A stretch of DNA of 64,000 nt from Klugiella xanthotipulae (GTDB lineage Bacteria; Actinomycetota; Actinomycetes; Actinomycetales; Microbacteriaceae). The position numbers were made by a program, and so were the translations under genes. Below the pieces are notes generated by a model, which saw only the letters and a program-made list of their open reading frames with translations, searched no databases and was not told where the DNA came from. Below are positions 1-9,612 of this stretch, one piece after another. The DNA is taken from contig NZ_VFPN01000001.1 in the NCBI RefSeq assembly GCF_006716695.1, forward strand, positions 1,054,001 through 1,118,000. The letters are read 5' to 3'. Positions within the stretch are counted from its first letter, which is position 1, and each line of letters begins with the position of its first letter.

Positions 1-681
1 CTGGGCGCTCCGGGGGCCATGGCCGAGTACATGATTGTCAACGATGTTCGCCACCTCATCCCGCTCAAGGGTCTCGACCCGGTACAGACGGTTTCGCTCA
101 CGGATGCCGGCCTCACGCCGTACCACTCCATCAAGAGCACTCTGGCTAAACTCCCCGCCGGGTCAACCGCCGTGGTCATCGGAACGGGCGGGCTGGGCCA
201 CGTGGCCATCCAGATCCTGCGTGCCATCACGGGAGCCACCGTGATTGCGCTCGATGTCTCGGAGGAGAAGCTGACGCACGCCCGCGAGGTGGGTGCACAC
301 ACAACGCTGCTCTCTAATAGCGACGCCCCTGCCGCCATCCGCGAACTGACCGGTGGCATCGGGGCCGATGCCGTCTTCGACTTCGTTGGCGCGACACCCA
401 CCCTGGACATCGCCCGCCGGTCGGTACGCATTGACGGTGCCATCGAATCTGTGGGCATCGGCGGCGGCACCCTCGCCACCGGCTTCGGCTCCACCCCCTT
501 CGGGGTCTCGGTGCGCGCACCCTACTGGGGCAGCCGCAGCGAATTGATGGAGGTCCTCGACCTGGCTCGCAGCGGTCACCTGCACGTCACCGTCGAGGAG
601 TTCCCGATTGACAGGGCACCCGAGGCATACGCCAAGCTACACGATGGCCAGGTGCTCGGCCGTGCGGTCGTCGTACCGTAG
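1..681 (+). CDS. Zinc-type NAD(P)-dependent alcohol dehydrogenase, C-terminal part (5' end outside window)
   Basis: The reading frame is open from base 1, so the gene starts upstream of the window and only about 226 C-terminal residues are present. The visible part is the nucleotide-binding half of a medium-chain dehydrogenase. It has a Rossmann glycine motif (GTGGLG) followed by an acidic residue at the end of the next strand (ALDVS), and it ends in the usual LGRAVVVP-type strand. The catalytic zinc ligands would lie in the missing part. Family membership is clear, but the substrate cannot be told. It is followed by a strong hairpin terminator. Confidence 0.85.
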   Translation: MGAPGAMAEYMIVNDVRHLIPLKGLDPVQTVSLTDAGLTPYHSIKSTLAKLPAGSTAVVIGTGGLGHVAIQILRAITGATVIALDVSEEKLTHAREVGAHTTLLSNSDAPAAIRELTGGIGADAVFDFVGATPTLDIARRSVRIDGAIESVGIGGGTLATGFGSTPFGVSVRAPYWGSRSELMEVLDLARSGHLHVTVEEFPIDRAPEAYAKLHDGQVLGRAVVVP

Positions 682-711
682 CCAAGAAACCTCTCGACGA
701 TAACGCATCAC

Positions 712-749
712 CCGGTGGGGCATCCGCCACCCGACGGATGCCCCACCGG
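712..749 (+). terminator. Rho-independent-type hairpin after alcohol dehydrogenase
   Basis: Perfect 15-bp inverted repeat (712-726 with 735-749) around an 8-nt loop. It lies 30 nt after the dehydrogenase stop and before the ABC operon. There is no long U-run, as is common in high-GC actinobacteria. Confidence 0.8.
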
Positions 750-826
750 AAATCATCCGCACGACCGATAGCCCCGCTCCTGCCCCACTCGGTACCGTGT
801 TAACCACGGCAACCCAGGAGGACAGC

Positions 827-1714
827 GTGCTGACACTCAGCAACATCAGCCGGTCGTTTGGCGACCGGCAGGCACTCACAGATGTAAGTTTCACAATCGA
901 CGACGGCCGCATGACCGGCTTTGTCGGCGGCAACGGCGCGGGAAAAACGACCACAATGCGCATCATTCTGGGGGTGCTCGCGGCCGACTCCGGCACCATC
1001 ACCCGCAATGCGAACCCGCTGAGCAGCAACGACCGCCGCAGCTTCGGGTACATGCCCGAGGAGCGGGGTCTGTACCCCAAGATGAAGATCGAAGAGCAGC
1101 TCACGTACCTGGCTCGCCTGCACGGCTTCAGCAAACCTGCCGCCGGCAAAAACGCCCGCGCCCTCCTCGAAGAGCTGGGCCTCGGTGAGCGCCTCAACGA
1201 CACCGTCGAGAGCCTCTCGCTGGGCAACCAACAGCGTGCCCAAATTGCGGCGGCCCTCGTCCACCAGCCCGAGGTATTGATCCTTGATGAACCCTTTTCT
1301 GGCCTGGATCCCATGGCCGTCGATGTGGTCCTTCAGGTACTCAAAGATCGCGCCGCAACGGGGGTCCCCGTACTCTTCTCCTCCCACCAGTTAGACGTTG
1401 TTGAGCGCCTCTGCGACGACCTCGTCATCATCTCGGGTGGCACGGTGCGCGCCGCTGGCCCCCGCGACCAACTCCGTGAAGAGCACAGCACTAACCGCTA
1501 CGAGCTCGACCATACGGGCGATGCCGGATGGCTGCGCGAACAACCCGGTGTCACGGTGGTGGAGTTCGACGGCGGTTACGCCCTGTTCGACGTCGATAGC
1601 GACGCAACCGCGCAGGCCGTTCTGCACCGCGCGATGGAGAGCAACACTGTGAGAAGCTTCACCCCCAAACGTCCCACCCTGGCACAGATTTTCCGAGAGG
1701 TCGTGGCCGCATGA
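827..1714 (+). CDS. ABC transporter ATP-binding protein (ABC-2 / NatA type)
   Basis: ATPase subunit of an ABC-2 exporter. It has a Walker A motif (GGNGAGKTTT), a signature motif read as LSLGNQQRAQIA, a Walker B motif (LILDEPFSGLD) and an H-loop (SSHQLD), followed by a C-terminal extension of the NatA/YhaQ kind. The start chosen is GTG 827, because AGGAGG at 816-821 sits 5 nt upstream of it. An in-frame GTG at 797 is possible but has no ribosome site. The stop overlaps the permease start (ATGA), so the two are translationally coupled. The exported substrate is unknown. Confidence 0.9.
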   Translation: MLTLSNISRSFGDRQALTDVSFTIDDGRMTGFVGGNGAGKTTTMRIILGVLAADSGTITRNANPLSSNDRRSFGYMPEERGLYPKMKIEEQLTYLARLHGFSKPAAGKNARALLEELGLGERLNDTVESLSLGNQQRAQIAAALVHQPEVLILDEPFSGLDPMAVDVVLQVLKDRAATGVPVLFSSHQLDVVERLCDDLVIISGGTVRAAGPRDQLREEHSTNRYELDHTGDAGWLREQPGVTVVEFDGGYALFDVDSDATAQAVLHRAMESNTVRSFTPKRPTLAQIFREVVAA

Positions 1715-2811
1715 ACCCCCGTATTCCCACCCTGGCTCAGAGCACCTGGCTTGTTGCCGAGCGTGAAATTACGACGCGGCTGCGCAGCAAGGCGTTCCTG
1801 ATCTCCACGGGTATCCTGTTTGCCATCATCCTGGCAAGTATTTTGATCAGCGGTTTCACCGCCGATACCACCTCGAAGACGGCTATCGCGGCCACACCGG
1901 AGGTGATGAGCCAGATTCAGGGCGATGCCTTCGACATCACCGAGGTGGCGACCACCGAGGAGGCCACACAGCTGGTACTCGACGGCGAGGTTAACGCCGC
2001 GGTGGTATCCGACACTGCGAGCGACAATCCCCTCGGCCTCAAGATCCTGGCGGATACGGAGGCCCCCGCAGAGGTGCAGCAGGCCCTCAGTATCAGCCCT
2101 CCCGTAGAAATCCTCACGCCAAACCCCAACGACCCGTTCCTGCTCTACATCATCTCGCTCGCGTTTGGCGTGGTCTTCCTCATCTCAGCCAGCACATTTG
2201 GCGGGGTCATTTCGCAGAGCGTTGTCGAAGAAAAACAGACCCGTATCGTCGAAATCCTGATGTCGGCCATCCCGGTACGCGCCATGCTCGCAGGAAAAGT
2301 CATCGGCAATAGCATCCTCGCGTTTCTCCAGATCGCGGTGATTGCGGCGCTCAGCGTGATCGGCCTCACCGCCACGGGCCAAACCGCGCTACTGGATGCC
2401 ATCGGTCTGCCCATCGCCTGGTTTGTGATCTTCTTCACAATCGGCTTTGTCCTGCTCGCGGCCATGTTTGCGGCGAGCGCCTCAATGGTGGCGCGTATGG
2501 AAGACATCGGCTCGGTGACGACCCCCGTGACCATGCTCGTCATGATTCCCTACTTCCTGGTGGTCTTCTTCAACGACAACCCGGTGGTGCTCACGATCAT
2601 GTCCTACGTACCTTTCAGCGCACCGGTCGGGATGCCCGTCCGGCTGTTCGTCGGCGGTGTCCAGTGGTGGGAGCCCCTGGTCTCCCTCGCCATCCTCGTA
2701 CTGTCCACGCTCGTCGTCATTGCCCTCGGGTCACGCATTTATCAGGGTTCGCTGCTCCGCACGAGCGGGCGGGTCAAACTGGCTGAGGCGCTCACGGCGG
2801 GTAAGGCGTAG
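1711..2811 (+). CDS. ABC-2 family transporter permease (NatB type)
   Basis: Membrane subunit of 366 aa partnering the ATPase that overlaps it by 4 nt. One N-terminal transmembrane helix (about residues 27-49) is followed by an extracytoplasmic domain of about 100 residues. A cluster of five to six helices then fills the C-terminal half. The motif EEKQTRIVEILMSA after the second helix is characteristic of the NatB/YhaP family. Known members export sodium, drugs or peptides; the substrate here cannot be inferred. Confidence 0.88.
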   Translation: MNPRIPTLAQSTWLVAEREITTRLRSKAFLISTGILFAIILASILISGFTADTTSKTAIAATPEVMSQIQGDAFDITEVATTEEATQLVLDGEVNAAVVSDTASDNPLGLKILADTEAPAEVQQALSISPPVEILTPNPNDPFLLYIISLAFGVVFLISASTFGGVISQSVVEEKQTRIVEILMSAIPVRAMLAGKVIGNSILAFLQIAVIAALSVIGLTATGQTALLDAIGLPIAWFVIFFTIGFVLLAAMFAASASMVARMEDIGSVTTPVTMLVMIPYFLVVFFNDNPVVLTIMSYVPFSAPVGMPVRLFVGGVQWWEPLVSLAILVLSTLVVIALGSRIYQGSLLRTSGRVKLAEALTAGKA

Positions 2812-2836
2812 GCTCCCCGCGAGTAGACTTGCGCGA

Positions 2837-3928
2837 GTGACCACAGTGCATAACACGGCGGAGCGGTTCTTCGCATCTGACAACTATTCCGGTATCCACC
2901 CCGAGGTTCTGGCGGCCATCGCGGAGGCAAACTCCGCCCACCAACCGGCCTATGGGGGCGACACCCACACCTCTCGATTGCAGACGGTTCTGCGCTCCCA
3001 CTTCGGCGCGGATGCCGAAGCCTACCCCGTCTTCAACGGCACGGGTGCGAACGTGCTCGCCCTCCAGTCCATCCTCCCCCGCTGGGGTGCCGTAATCTGC
3101 GCTCGTACCGCCCACATTAATGTGGACGAGAACGGTGCTCCCGAACGCATCGGCGGGCTGAAACTGCTCAGCATCGAGACGCCCGACGGCAAGCTCACCC
3201 CAGAACTGATCGACACGGAGGCCTGGGGCTGGGGTGACGAGCACCGCGCGCAGCCACTCGCCGTCTCGATCACCCAGACCACCGAGCTGGGTACCGCCTA
3301 CACCATCGACGAGATTCGCGCGATCACCGAGCACGCGCACCGCCACGGGATGCGCGTTCACCTCGACGGTGCCCGCATCTCCAACGCCGCAGTATCTCTT
3401 GACGCCGAGTTGGGCGAGTTCACGACCGGGACGGGCATCGACATCCTCAGTCTGGGCGGCACCAAGAACGGTGTGATGCTGGGCGAAGCCGTTGTGGTCC
3501 TCACCCCCGGGGTGGCCGACGGCATGACGTACCTGCGCAAACTCAATATGCAGTTGTCGAGCAAAATGCGGTTCCTCTCTGCCCAGCTGATCGCGCTCTA
3601 TGAGGGTGACCTGTGGCGACGCAATGCCGCGCATTCCAACGCGATGGCTACCCGTCTGCGCACGCAGCTGGAGGAGCGGGTCGCGGACGGCCGCATCAGC
3701 TCGAACCCGGTCACGGGTCTCCGCTTCACCCAACCCACCCAATCAAACGGCGTTTTTGCGGGCCTGCCCGCCGGTGTGGCCAGCCGCCTCCGCGCGCAGG
3801 GTTTCCACTTCTACGACTGGGATGCCGCGGCCGGTGAGGTGCGGTGGATGTGCTCCTTCGACACCACGGAGGCCGACGTTGATGCTTTTGTCGGCGCTAT
3901 CGAGCGCGAGCTCGCACCGTCGGAATGA
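2837..3928 (+). CDS. Low-specificity L-threonine aldolase (PLP enzyme)
   Basis: Cleaves L-threonine or allo-threonine to glycine and acetaldehyde using PLP. The 363-aa chain opens with FASDNYSGIHPEV, carries the aspartate and histidine of the cofactor pocket (VHLDGARISNAA) and the lysine that forms the internal aldimine in SLGGTKNGVM. The start is taken as GTG 2837, which gives the normal family N-terminus. The frame extends upstream into the permease, but that part has no family similarity. It lies 25 nt after the ABC permease, probably by chance of position. Confidence 0.9.
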   Translation: MTTVHNTAERFFASDNYSGIHPEVLAAIAEANSAHQPAYGGDTHTSRLQTVLRSHFGADAEAYPVFNGTGANVLALQSILPRWGAVICARTAHINVDENGAPERIGGLKLLSIETPDGKLTPELIDTEAWGWGDEHRAQPLAVSITQTTELGTAYTIDEIRAITEHAHRHGMRVHLDGARISNAAVSLDAELGEFTTGTGIDILSLGGTKNGVMLGEAVVVLTPGVADGMTYLRKLNMQLSSKMRFLSAQLIALYEGDLWRRNAAHSNAMATRLRTQLEERVADGRISSNPVTGLRFTQPTQSNGVFAGLPAGVASRLRAQGFHFYDWDAAAGEVRWMCSFDTTEADVDAFVGAIERELAPSE

Positions 3929-3997
3929 GGCTGAGAGCGCCCGCCGCGGTACAGCCCCCCACCGGCCCCGGGGGCCCGAGAATGGCCGGTTGCTAGC

Positions 3998-4921
3998 GTG
4001 TCCGGTGTACTCGTCGGCTTCTCCATCATCCTGACGATCATCGCGGTGGGCTACCTGATCGGCAAGATCGGCCTCATCACGGTTGAGCAGCGCCCGGTGC
4101 TCAACCGGGTCGCGTTCTACGTGGCCACACCGGCCCTGCTGTTCACGGTCATGATCCAGGCCGATGTGAGTATTCTGCTCTCGCCCGTGATGCTCGTCTC
4201 GGCGAGCAGTGTGCTGGTGTGCGTGGCGCTCTACCTCACGGCGTCCCGCCTGTTTTTCCGCCGCCCGCTGGCCGAGACCACACTCGGGGCCGCGGCCGCA
4301 TCCTACGTCAACGCGAACAATATCGGCCTGCCCGTGGCGATCTACGTACTCGCCGACCCCAGCTACGTCGCCCCGGTACTGCTCATGCAGTTGCTAATCT
4401 TTGCCCCGATCATCCTGGGAATTCTGGATATCAGCACCAGCACGAGCACCGCGGTGGGCCGTATGCTCCTCCGCCCGCTGCGCAACCCCATCATTGTTTC
4501 CTCGGCGCTGGGCGTGCTGCTGTCGGTGCTGGGCGTGCACCTGCCCGACCCGGTACTCAAACCGTTCGAGATGCTGGGCGGGGCGGCCATCCCGCTCGTG
4601 CTGCTCGCGTTTGGGATCTCGCTCAACGGCCAACGCCCGCTGCAGCCGGGCACGGGGCGCCGCGACATCATCACGGCCACCGCGATTAAGTCGGTCGGGA
4701 TGCCGCTGGTCGCCTGGGCGCTCGGGGCCGGGGTGTTTCACCTGACCGGCCACGCGCTCTTCGCGGCGGTCACGCTCGCGGCGCTGCCGAGCGCCCAAAA
4801 TATCTACAACTTTGCCGCCACCTATAACCGGGCCGAGACGGTCGCGCGTGACACGGTGCTACTCACGACCATCCTGGCGGTGCCCGTCATCTTTGTCATC
4901 GCCTGGCTCCTGGCGGCGTAG
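3998..4921 (+). CDS. AEC-family (auxin efflux carrier-like) permease
   Basis: Integral membrane protein of 307 aa with about ten predicted helices in two halves. Each half has a broken helix, as in AEC/BASS-fold transporters. The motifs NANNIGLPVAIYVL near residue 105 and LPSAQNIYNFA near residue 265 are typical of the family. Members carry organic acids or amino acids; the substrate is unknown. The start is GTG 3998 with no clear ribosome site, so the first few residues are uncertain. Confidence 0.85.
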   Translation: MSGVLVGFSIILTIIAVGYLIGKIGLITVEQRPVLNRVAFYVATPALLFTVMIQADVSILLSPVMLVSASSVLVCVALYLTASRLFFRRPLAETTLGAAAASYVNANNIGLPVAIYVLADPSYVAPVLLMQLLIFAPIILGILDISTSTSTAVGRMLLRPLRNPIIVSSALGVLLSVLGVHLPDPVLKPFEMLGGAAIPLVLLAFGISLNGQRPLQPGTGRRDIITATAIKSVGMPLVAWALGAGVFHLTGHALFAAVTLAALPSAQNIYNFAATYNRAETVARDTVLLTTILAVPVIFVIAWLLAA

Positions 4922-4951
4922 GGGGTCGCGCACCTGGCTTAGGGTAGTGGC

Positions 4952-5404
4952 ATGAAGATCAGCGCCTTTGCCGACGTGGGCCTCCGCGTCATGATGGCGC
5001 TCACCTCCGCCCCCGAGGGCACCCAGATGACCACCCAGCAGCTTGCGGATGCCGTGGGCAGCCCCTACCACCATGTGAGCAAAACCGTCACGCGGCTGGG
5101 TGAGTTGGGGGTCATCCGCACGGCTCGCGGCCGCAACGGCGGCAGCAGCGTCACCGAGGAGGGGATGTCCGCGACGGTCGGAGGGGTTCTCCGGGAACTT
5201 GAAACCCGGCTCGACCCGGCCGAGTGCCTCTCCCCCCGCGGTAACTGCCCGCTGATTGGCGATTGTCAGCTACGCTTTGCGCTGCGCCGGGCCCAGGAGG
5301 CCTTTTACCGAGATTTGGAGAGCATCGTCATCTCGGCGCTGCCCTCCCGGCCCCAGCGAGAGACGGTCTTCGCGAGCATCGGGATCGGCCCACCCGCCCC
5401 CTGA
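4952..5404 (+). CDS. nsrR: Rrf2-family nitric-oxide-sensing repressor NsrR
   Basis: Rrf2 winged-helix regulator of 150 aa. The N-terminal DNA-binding domain includes the recognition region SPYHHVSKTVTRLGELGVI. Three cysteines lie in ECLSPRGNCPLIGDC (C-x6-C-x5-C), the position where NsrR binds its iron-sulfur cluster. NsrR loses repression when NO attacks the cluster. It sits immediately upstream of a flavohaemoglobin gene with an NsrR-like palindrome between the two, which supports NsrR over the related RsrR or IscR. Confidence 0.88.
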   Translation: MKISAFADVGLRVMMALTSAPEGTQMTTQQLADAVGSPYHHVSKTVTRLGELGVIRTARGRNGGSSVTEEGMSATVGGVLRELETRLDPAECLSPRGNCPLIGDCQLRFALRRAQEAFYRDLESIVISALPSRPQRETVFASIGIGPPAP

Positions 5405-5444
5405 TTTGTGCCCCAATGGTTCGAGGGTGTAGACATGTTCTGTA

Positions 5445-5469
5445 ATACTCGTATTTTAAATGCGAATAT
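5445..5469. promoter_or_regulatory. NsrR operator in the hmp promoter
   Basis: 25-bp palindrome centred on 5457 in which 10 of 12 base pairs match. Its core TCGTATTTTAAATGCGA is close to the published NsrR half-site layout (11-1-11, AT-rich centre). It begins over a possible -10 (TAATAC, 5443-5448). This is the position expected for repression of hmp. Confidence 0.8.
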
Positions 5470-5521
5470 ACGCCGGGTTGGGGGACCCTGACCCTGCACG
5501 CCAAAACCCTAGGAGCATCAG

Positions 5522-6691
5522 GTGCTTTCTGATAAATCACGGCCCGTTATCGAGGCCACACTTCCGTTGGTCGGTTCACGAATCGGTGAGATCACGCCCG
5601 TGTTTTACGGCAAAATGTTTGCCGCGCATCCCGAGCTACTCGACGGGATCTTCAGCAGCGCCAACCAGCGCACGGGCGAGCAGCCGCAGGCCCTGGCTGG
5701 CAGTATCGCGGTATTCGCCACGCATCTGATCGCCAATCCCGACACCCTGCCCGAGCGCGCCCTCGCCCGCATCGCGCATAAGCACACCTCGCTCGGCATC
5801 ACGCCCGAGCAATACGACATCGTCTATCAGTACCTTTTTGAAGCCATCGCGGAGGACCTCGCCGACGTCATCACCGCCGAGATCGCTGAGGCCTGGACCG
5901 AGGTCTACTGGCTGATGGCGAACGCCCTGATCGCCCTGGAGCGAGACCTCTACGCCACGCAAGCCAACGACGTCATCTGGGCACCGTGGCGCGTCACCGC
6001 GAAGACCGAGGTCACTCCCGGGGTCGTCTCGTTCGACCTGGAACCGGCCGACGACACCCCCATCACCCCGGCCACGGCCGGGCAGTACGTGAGCGTCAAG
6101 GTGAAGCTGGCCAGCGGTCTGCACCAGGCCCGCCAGTACTCGCTCACGGGCGATGAGGGCGTCTCGCGAGCCTTCACGAGCAAGATCGACGAGGGCGGCG
6201 AGGTCTCCCCCGTGCTGCACAACGAGGTTCAGGTGGGCGACACCATTCAGGTCTCGAACCCCTACGGCGAGGTGGTCCTCACCGAGGGCACCGGCCCCGT
6301 CATCCTCGCCTCGGCCGGCATCGGCTGCACGCCCAACGCCTCGATGCTGCGCGCACTCGCCGCGGGCAATTCGACGCGTGAGGTCCGGGTTCTGCACGCC
6401 GACAACAACGCCGCCTCGTGGGCCCTCGCCGACCAGATGAGAGCCGACCTGGCCCGGCTACAGAACGCCGACCTCCAGCTCTGGCTTGAGAAGACGGACG
6501 GCGCGGACGCCGCGGCCCGCCCGGGCTTCATGTCGCTCGACGGCATCCCGGTGCCCGCCGATGCCGAGCTGTACCTGTGCGGCCCGCTGCCCTTCATGAA
6601 GAAGATCCGCAACGAGGCCATCGAGGCCGGGTTGCCCGCCACGCAGATCCACTACGAGATCTTCGGCCCGGATGTGTGGATCGCCGGCTAA
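5522..6691 (+). CDS. hmp: Flavohaemoprotein / nitric oxide dioxygenase
   Basis: Converts NO to nitrate with O2 and NAD(P)H. The 389 aa cover three domains: a globin (about 1-140) with the proximal haem histidine in IAHKHTSLGI, an FAD-binding beta-barrel (about 150-255) with RQYSLT, and an NAD-binding domain (about 265-389) with SAGIGCTP and a final CGPLPFM segment. The start is GTG 5522 after AGGAG. The first residues (LSDKSRPVIEATLPLV) match the usual Hmp start. It is downstream of nsrR and its operator, so it should be induced by NO. A strong terminator follows. Confidence 0.95.
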   Translation: MLSDKSRPVIEATLPLVGSRIGEITPVFYGKMFAAHPELLDGIFSSANQRTGEQPQALAGSIAVFATHLIANPDTLPERALARIAHKHTSLGITPEQYDIVYQYLFEAIAEDLADVITAEIAEAWTEVYWLMANALIALERDLYATQANDVIWAPWRVTAKTEVTPGVVSFDLEPADDTPITPATAGQYVSVKVKLASGLHQARQYSLTGDEGVSRAFTSKIDEGGEVSPVLHNEVQVGDTIQVSNPYGEVVLTEGTGPVILASAGIGCTPNASMLRALAAGNSTREVRVLHADNNAASWALADQMRADLARLQNADLQLWLEKTDGADAAARPGFMSLDGIPVPADAELYLCGPLPFMKKIRNEAIEAGLPATQIHYEIFGPDVWIAG

Positions 6692-6711
6692 CTGGCACAC
6701 CACTAGGAGAA

Positions 6712-6745
6712 GGGGCCGGATGCCGTGCATCACGCATCCGGCCCC
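6712..6745 (+). terminator. Hairpin terminator after hmp
   Basis: Perfect 12-bp stem (6712-6723 with 6734-6745) and a 10-nt loop, starting 20 nt after the hmp stop. Confidence 0.85.
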
Positions 6746-7143
6746 TCGCCGGTTGTGATGTCAGCAGCACACGGACGAGAATTATCGTCCCTCTTCTCTC
6801 AAAGCACGCGCGATAGCCGCCCTCCGCCGGAGGAGAGCGTAACCCGCCAGAACCCCTCATCAGGGACACTCCCAGACCACTAATAACGCCCCTGTCAGGG
6901 GGCACCGACCAGCCCAGCCACGATTCCGGCGAGAACGGTAGCCCTCAGACCCGCAGCGCACTTTGGTGCCGTGGTCCGCTCAACCGGAGTTGGCGCGGGT
7001 GCACCGACGTAACGCCAGTCTTTCCCGCACCCACCGCACCCACCGCACCCAGGAGTCTCCGGGTGAGAAAAACTCACAATACCGAGAAATAATCGTCGAT
7101 GTGTGAGGAAAAGTCACCCTGGGTGCGGCGGAACAGAACGGGT
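6746..7143. other. Intergenic region between hmp and clpB with nested inverted repeats
   Basis: About 400 bp with no convincing gene. Near the clpB end, a perfect 11-bp inverted repeat (7043-7053 with 7118-7128) encloses a hairpin GTGAG-A5-CTCAC (7063-7077 region) and a weaker one at 7102-7117. Three tandem copies of CGCACCCAC-like units lie at about 7026-7050. A second small hairpin GCCCC/GGGGC lies at about 6888-6903. The clpB-proximal structure is probably the clpB terminator. A 60-codon minus frame (7077-6895) encodes a Cys/Gly-rich start and a hydrophobic end, but it has no ribosome site. Confidence 0.5.
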
Positions 7144-9300
7144 CTAGTCCCCCAACACCCCGGCGTTCACCCTGAGGGCGTCGCCGTTCTCGGCCACATC
7201 CACACGGACCACGTCGCCATCGCGTACCTCACCAGCGAGCAGCGCGCGCGCCAGGTGGTCGTCGATCTCGGTCTGCATCAGGCGGCGCAGCGGGCGGGCA
7301 CCGTAGATCGGGTCGTAGCCGCGCTCGGCGAGCCAGGACCGGGCATCCGGGGTCACGGCGAGCGTGAGTCGGCGCTCGGCCAGACGTTTCTGCAGCCGGT
7401 CAATGTACAACTCCACGATCAGCGCGAGGTCGGCCTCGCTCAGCGTCTGGAAGATGACGATGTCGTCAAGGCGGTTCACGAACTCCGGCTTGAAGGCCTG
7501 TCGAACCATCCCGCGCACCGCCCGCTCCTTTTCGTCCACCGAGAGCTCGGGATCAATCAGGAACTGGCTGCCCAGGTTGCTGGTGAGCACGAGAATCACG
7601 TTACGGAAGTCCACGGTGCGGCCCTGGCCATCCGTGAGCCGCCCGTCATCGAGCACCTGAAGCAGCACGTCAAACACCTCGGGGTGCGCCTTCTCCACCT
7701 CGTCGAGCAGCACCACCGAGTAGGGGCGCCGACGCACGGCCTCCGTGAGCTGACCACCGGCCTCGTACCCCACATACCCGGGAGGGGCACCAACCAGACG
7801 CGAGACGGAGTGCTTCTCGCCGTACTCGGACATGTCGATGCGAACCATGGCTTTTTCGTCGTCAAAGAGGAACTCGGCGAGCGCCTTGGCCAGCTCGGTT
7901 TTTCCCACACCCGTGGGGCCGAGGAAGAGGAACGAGCCCGTGGGTCGGTCCGGGTCGGAGATGCCGGCTCGGGTGCGGCGCACGGCATCGGAGACGGCGG
8001 CCACCGCATCCCGCTGACCGATCAGGCGTTTGCCCAGCTCGGCCTCCAGGTGCAGCAGCTTCTCGGATTCGCCCTGTAGGAGCCGACCGACGGGGATGCC
8101 CGTCCAGGCCGCAATCACGCCGGCAATGTCTTCGTCGCCCACCTGGTCATTGACCATCCGTGGCTCGTCACTCTGCTCGGCGTTCTCGGCGGCCAGGAGC
8201 TGACGCTCGATCACCGGGATCTCACCGTAGAGCAGCTTTGACGCCTTCTCCAGGTTGCCCTCGCGCTGGGCACGGTCGGCACCGATGCGGGCGGCGTCGA
8301 GTTGCTCTTTGAGCTCACCGACCCGGTTGAGGCTGGCACGCTCACGCTCCCAGCGCTCCTCCAGCACGGCAAGTTCACCCTCACGCACGGTGAGGTCCTC
8401 GCGCAGCTTGGTGAGGCGCTCCCGGGAGGCCGGGTCTTTCTCTTTCTTGAGCGCAAGCTCTTCCAGCTTGAGTCGGTCCACGCCGCGACGCAACTCGTCA
8501 ATCTCGACGGGCGCGGAGTCGATCTCCATGCGCAGCCGACTCGCGGCCTCGTCGATCAGATCGATGGCCTTGTCGGGCAGCTGGCGTGAGGGGATGTAGC
8601 GGTTCGAGAGCGCGGCGGCCGCGACGAGCGCCGAGTCGGCAATCGACACCTTGTGGTGCGCCTCGTAGCGCTCCTTCAGCCCGCGCAGAATCGCGATGGT
8701 GTCCTCCACGGAGGGCTCGCCCACGTACACCTGCTGAAAACGGCGCTCCAGCGCGGCATCCTTCTCAATAAATTCGCGATACTCATCAAGGGTGGTGGCA
8801 CCGATGAGCCGCAGTTCGCCGCGGGCGAGCATGGGCTTGAGCATATTGGAGGCGGCCACGGAACTCTCACCGCCGCCCGCGCCCATCAGGGTGTGCAGCT
8901 CGTCAATAAACGTGATGATCTGGCCGTCGGAGTCTTTAATCTCTTGCAGCACGGCCTTCATCCGCTCCTCAAAGTCGCCGCGGTACTTGGCCCCGGCGAG
9001 GAGGGCGGAGATATCGAGAGAGATCAGCTCTTTGCCCTTAAGTGATTCCGCCACATCGCCCGCGACGATGCGCTGGGCGAGCCCCTCCACCACGGCGGTT
9101 TTACCCACACCGGGCTCGCCGATGAGAACGGGGTTGTTCTTGGTGCGCCGGGTGAGCACCTGGCTGAGGCGTCGGATCTCGGCATCTCTCCCGATCACGG
9201 GGTCAAATCTGCCGTTGCGCGCGACCTCCGTTAGGTTCACGCCAAACTGCTCAAGGGCGGTTTTCTGGTCCTCTTGTGGGGGTTGCATTCCTGCCTGCAC
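7144..9300 (-). CDS. clpB: ClpB-type AAA+ disaggregase lacking the N-terminal domain
   Basis: Disaggregase that works with DnaK/DnaJ/GrpE. Two AAA+ modules are present (Walker A motifs [12 protein letters not shown] and [12 protein letters not shown]; Walker B IIFTFIDE-like and [11 protein letters not shown]). A coiled-coil middle domain (about residues 270-400) separates them, which marks ClpB rather than ClpA/C. The protein begins directly at the first AAA+ linker ([21 protein letters not shown]), so the usual N-domain of about 140 residues is absent. Only 246 bp separate it from the divergent rnhA, leaving no room for that domain. Start: GTG 9300, 14 nt after GAGGAG, or ATG 9288. A HAIR-like operator upstream suggests HspR control. 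Confidence 0.92.
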   Translation of the reverse strand: MQAGMQPPQEDQKTALEQFGVNLTEVARNGRFDPVIGRDAEIRRLSQVLTRRTKNNPVLIGEPGVGKTAVVEGLAQRIVAGDVAESLKGKELISLDISALLAGAKYRGDFEERMKAVLQEIKDSDGQIITFIDELHTLMGAGGGESSVAASNMLKPMLARGELRLIGATTLDEYREFIEKDAALERRFQQVYVGEPSVEDTIAILRGLKERYEAHHKVSIADSALVAAAALSNRYIPSRQLPDKAIDLIDEAASRLRMEIDSAPVEIDELRRGVDRLKLEELALKKEKDPASRERLTKLREDLTVREGELAVLEERWERERASLNRVGELKEQLDAARIGADRAQREGNLEKASKLLYGEIPVIERQLLAAENAEQSDEPRMVNDQVGDEDIAGVIAAWTGIPVGRLLQGESEKLLHLEAELGKRLIGQRDAVAAVSDAVRRTRAGISDPDRPTGSFLFLGPTGVGKTELAKALAEFLFDDEKAMVRIDMSEYGEKHSVSRLVGAPPGYVGYEAGGQLTEAVRRRPYSVVLLDEVEKAHPEVFDVLLQVLDDGRLTDGQGRTVDFRNVILVLTSNLGSQFLIDPELSVDEKERAVRGMVRQAFKPEFVNRLDDIVIFQTLSEADLALIVELYIDRLQKRLAERRLTLAVTPDARSWLAERGYDPIYGARPLRRLMQTEIDDHLARALLAGEVRDGDVVRVDVAENGDALRVNAGVLGD

Positions 9301-9356
9301 GGTGACTGTTCTTTCTCCTCGATAGTTCCGGATACTCTGGGGATCGTGACCAAAAA

Positions 9357-9377
9357 GTTGAGTCACAGTGGCTCAAC
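9357..9377. promoter_or_regulatory. HAIR-like HspR operator upstream of clpB
   Basis: GTTGAGT-N7-GCTCAAC inverted repeat. The HspR consensus is CTTGAGT-N7-ACTCAAG, so spacing and core match and the outer bases differ symmetrically. An hspR gene (41898-42311) and two further HAIR sites at dnaK are in the same window. Confidence 0.75.
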
Positions 9378-9612
9378 TTTACCAAACGATCACCACAAAG
9401 ACCAGGGCCAGCGGAGGACTATCCGGCACCCGACGCCCGGCTCAACCGGACACCGCTAACCGAGTTGAGACCCGCTACCCCCACCCCACGGCAGGCCGGA
9501 GCGACCGGGATATCACCGTGCTGTTTTCACCCACACGAAAGCACCCCCTAGAGTAAATGTAGGTTCATCCAACCACACACCCGAGCTTTTCCCCACACAA
9601 GAAACGAGACCC

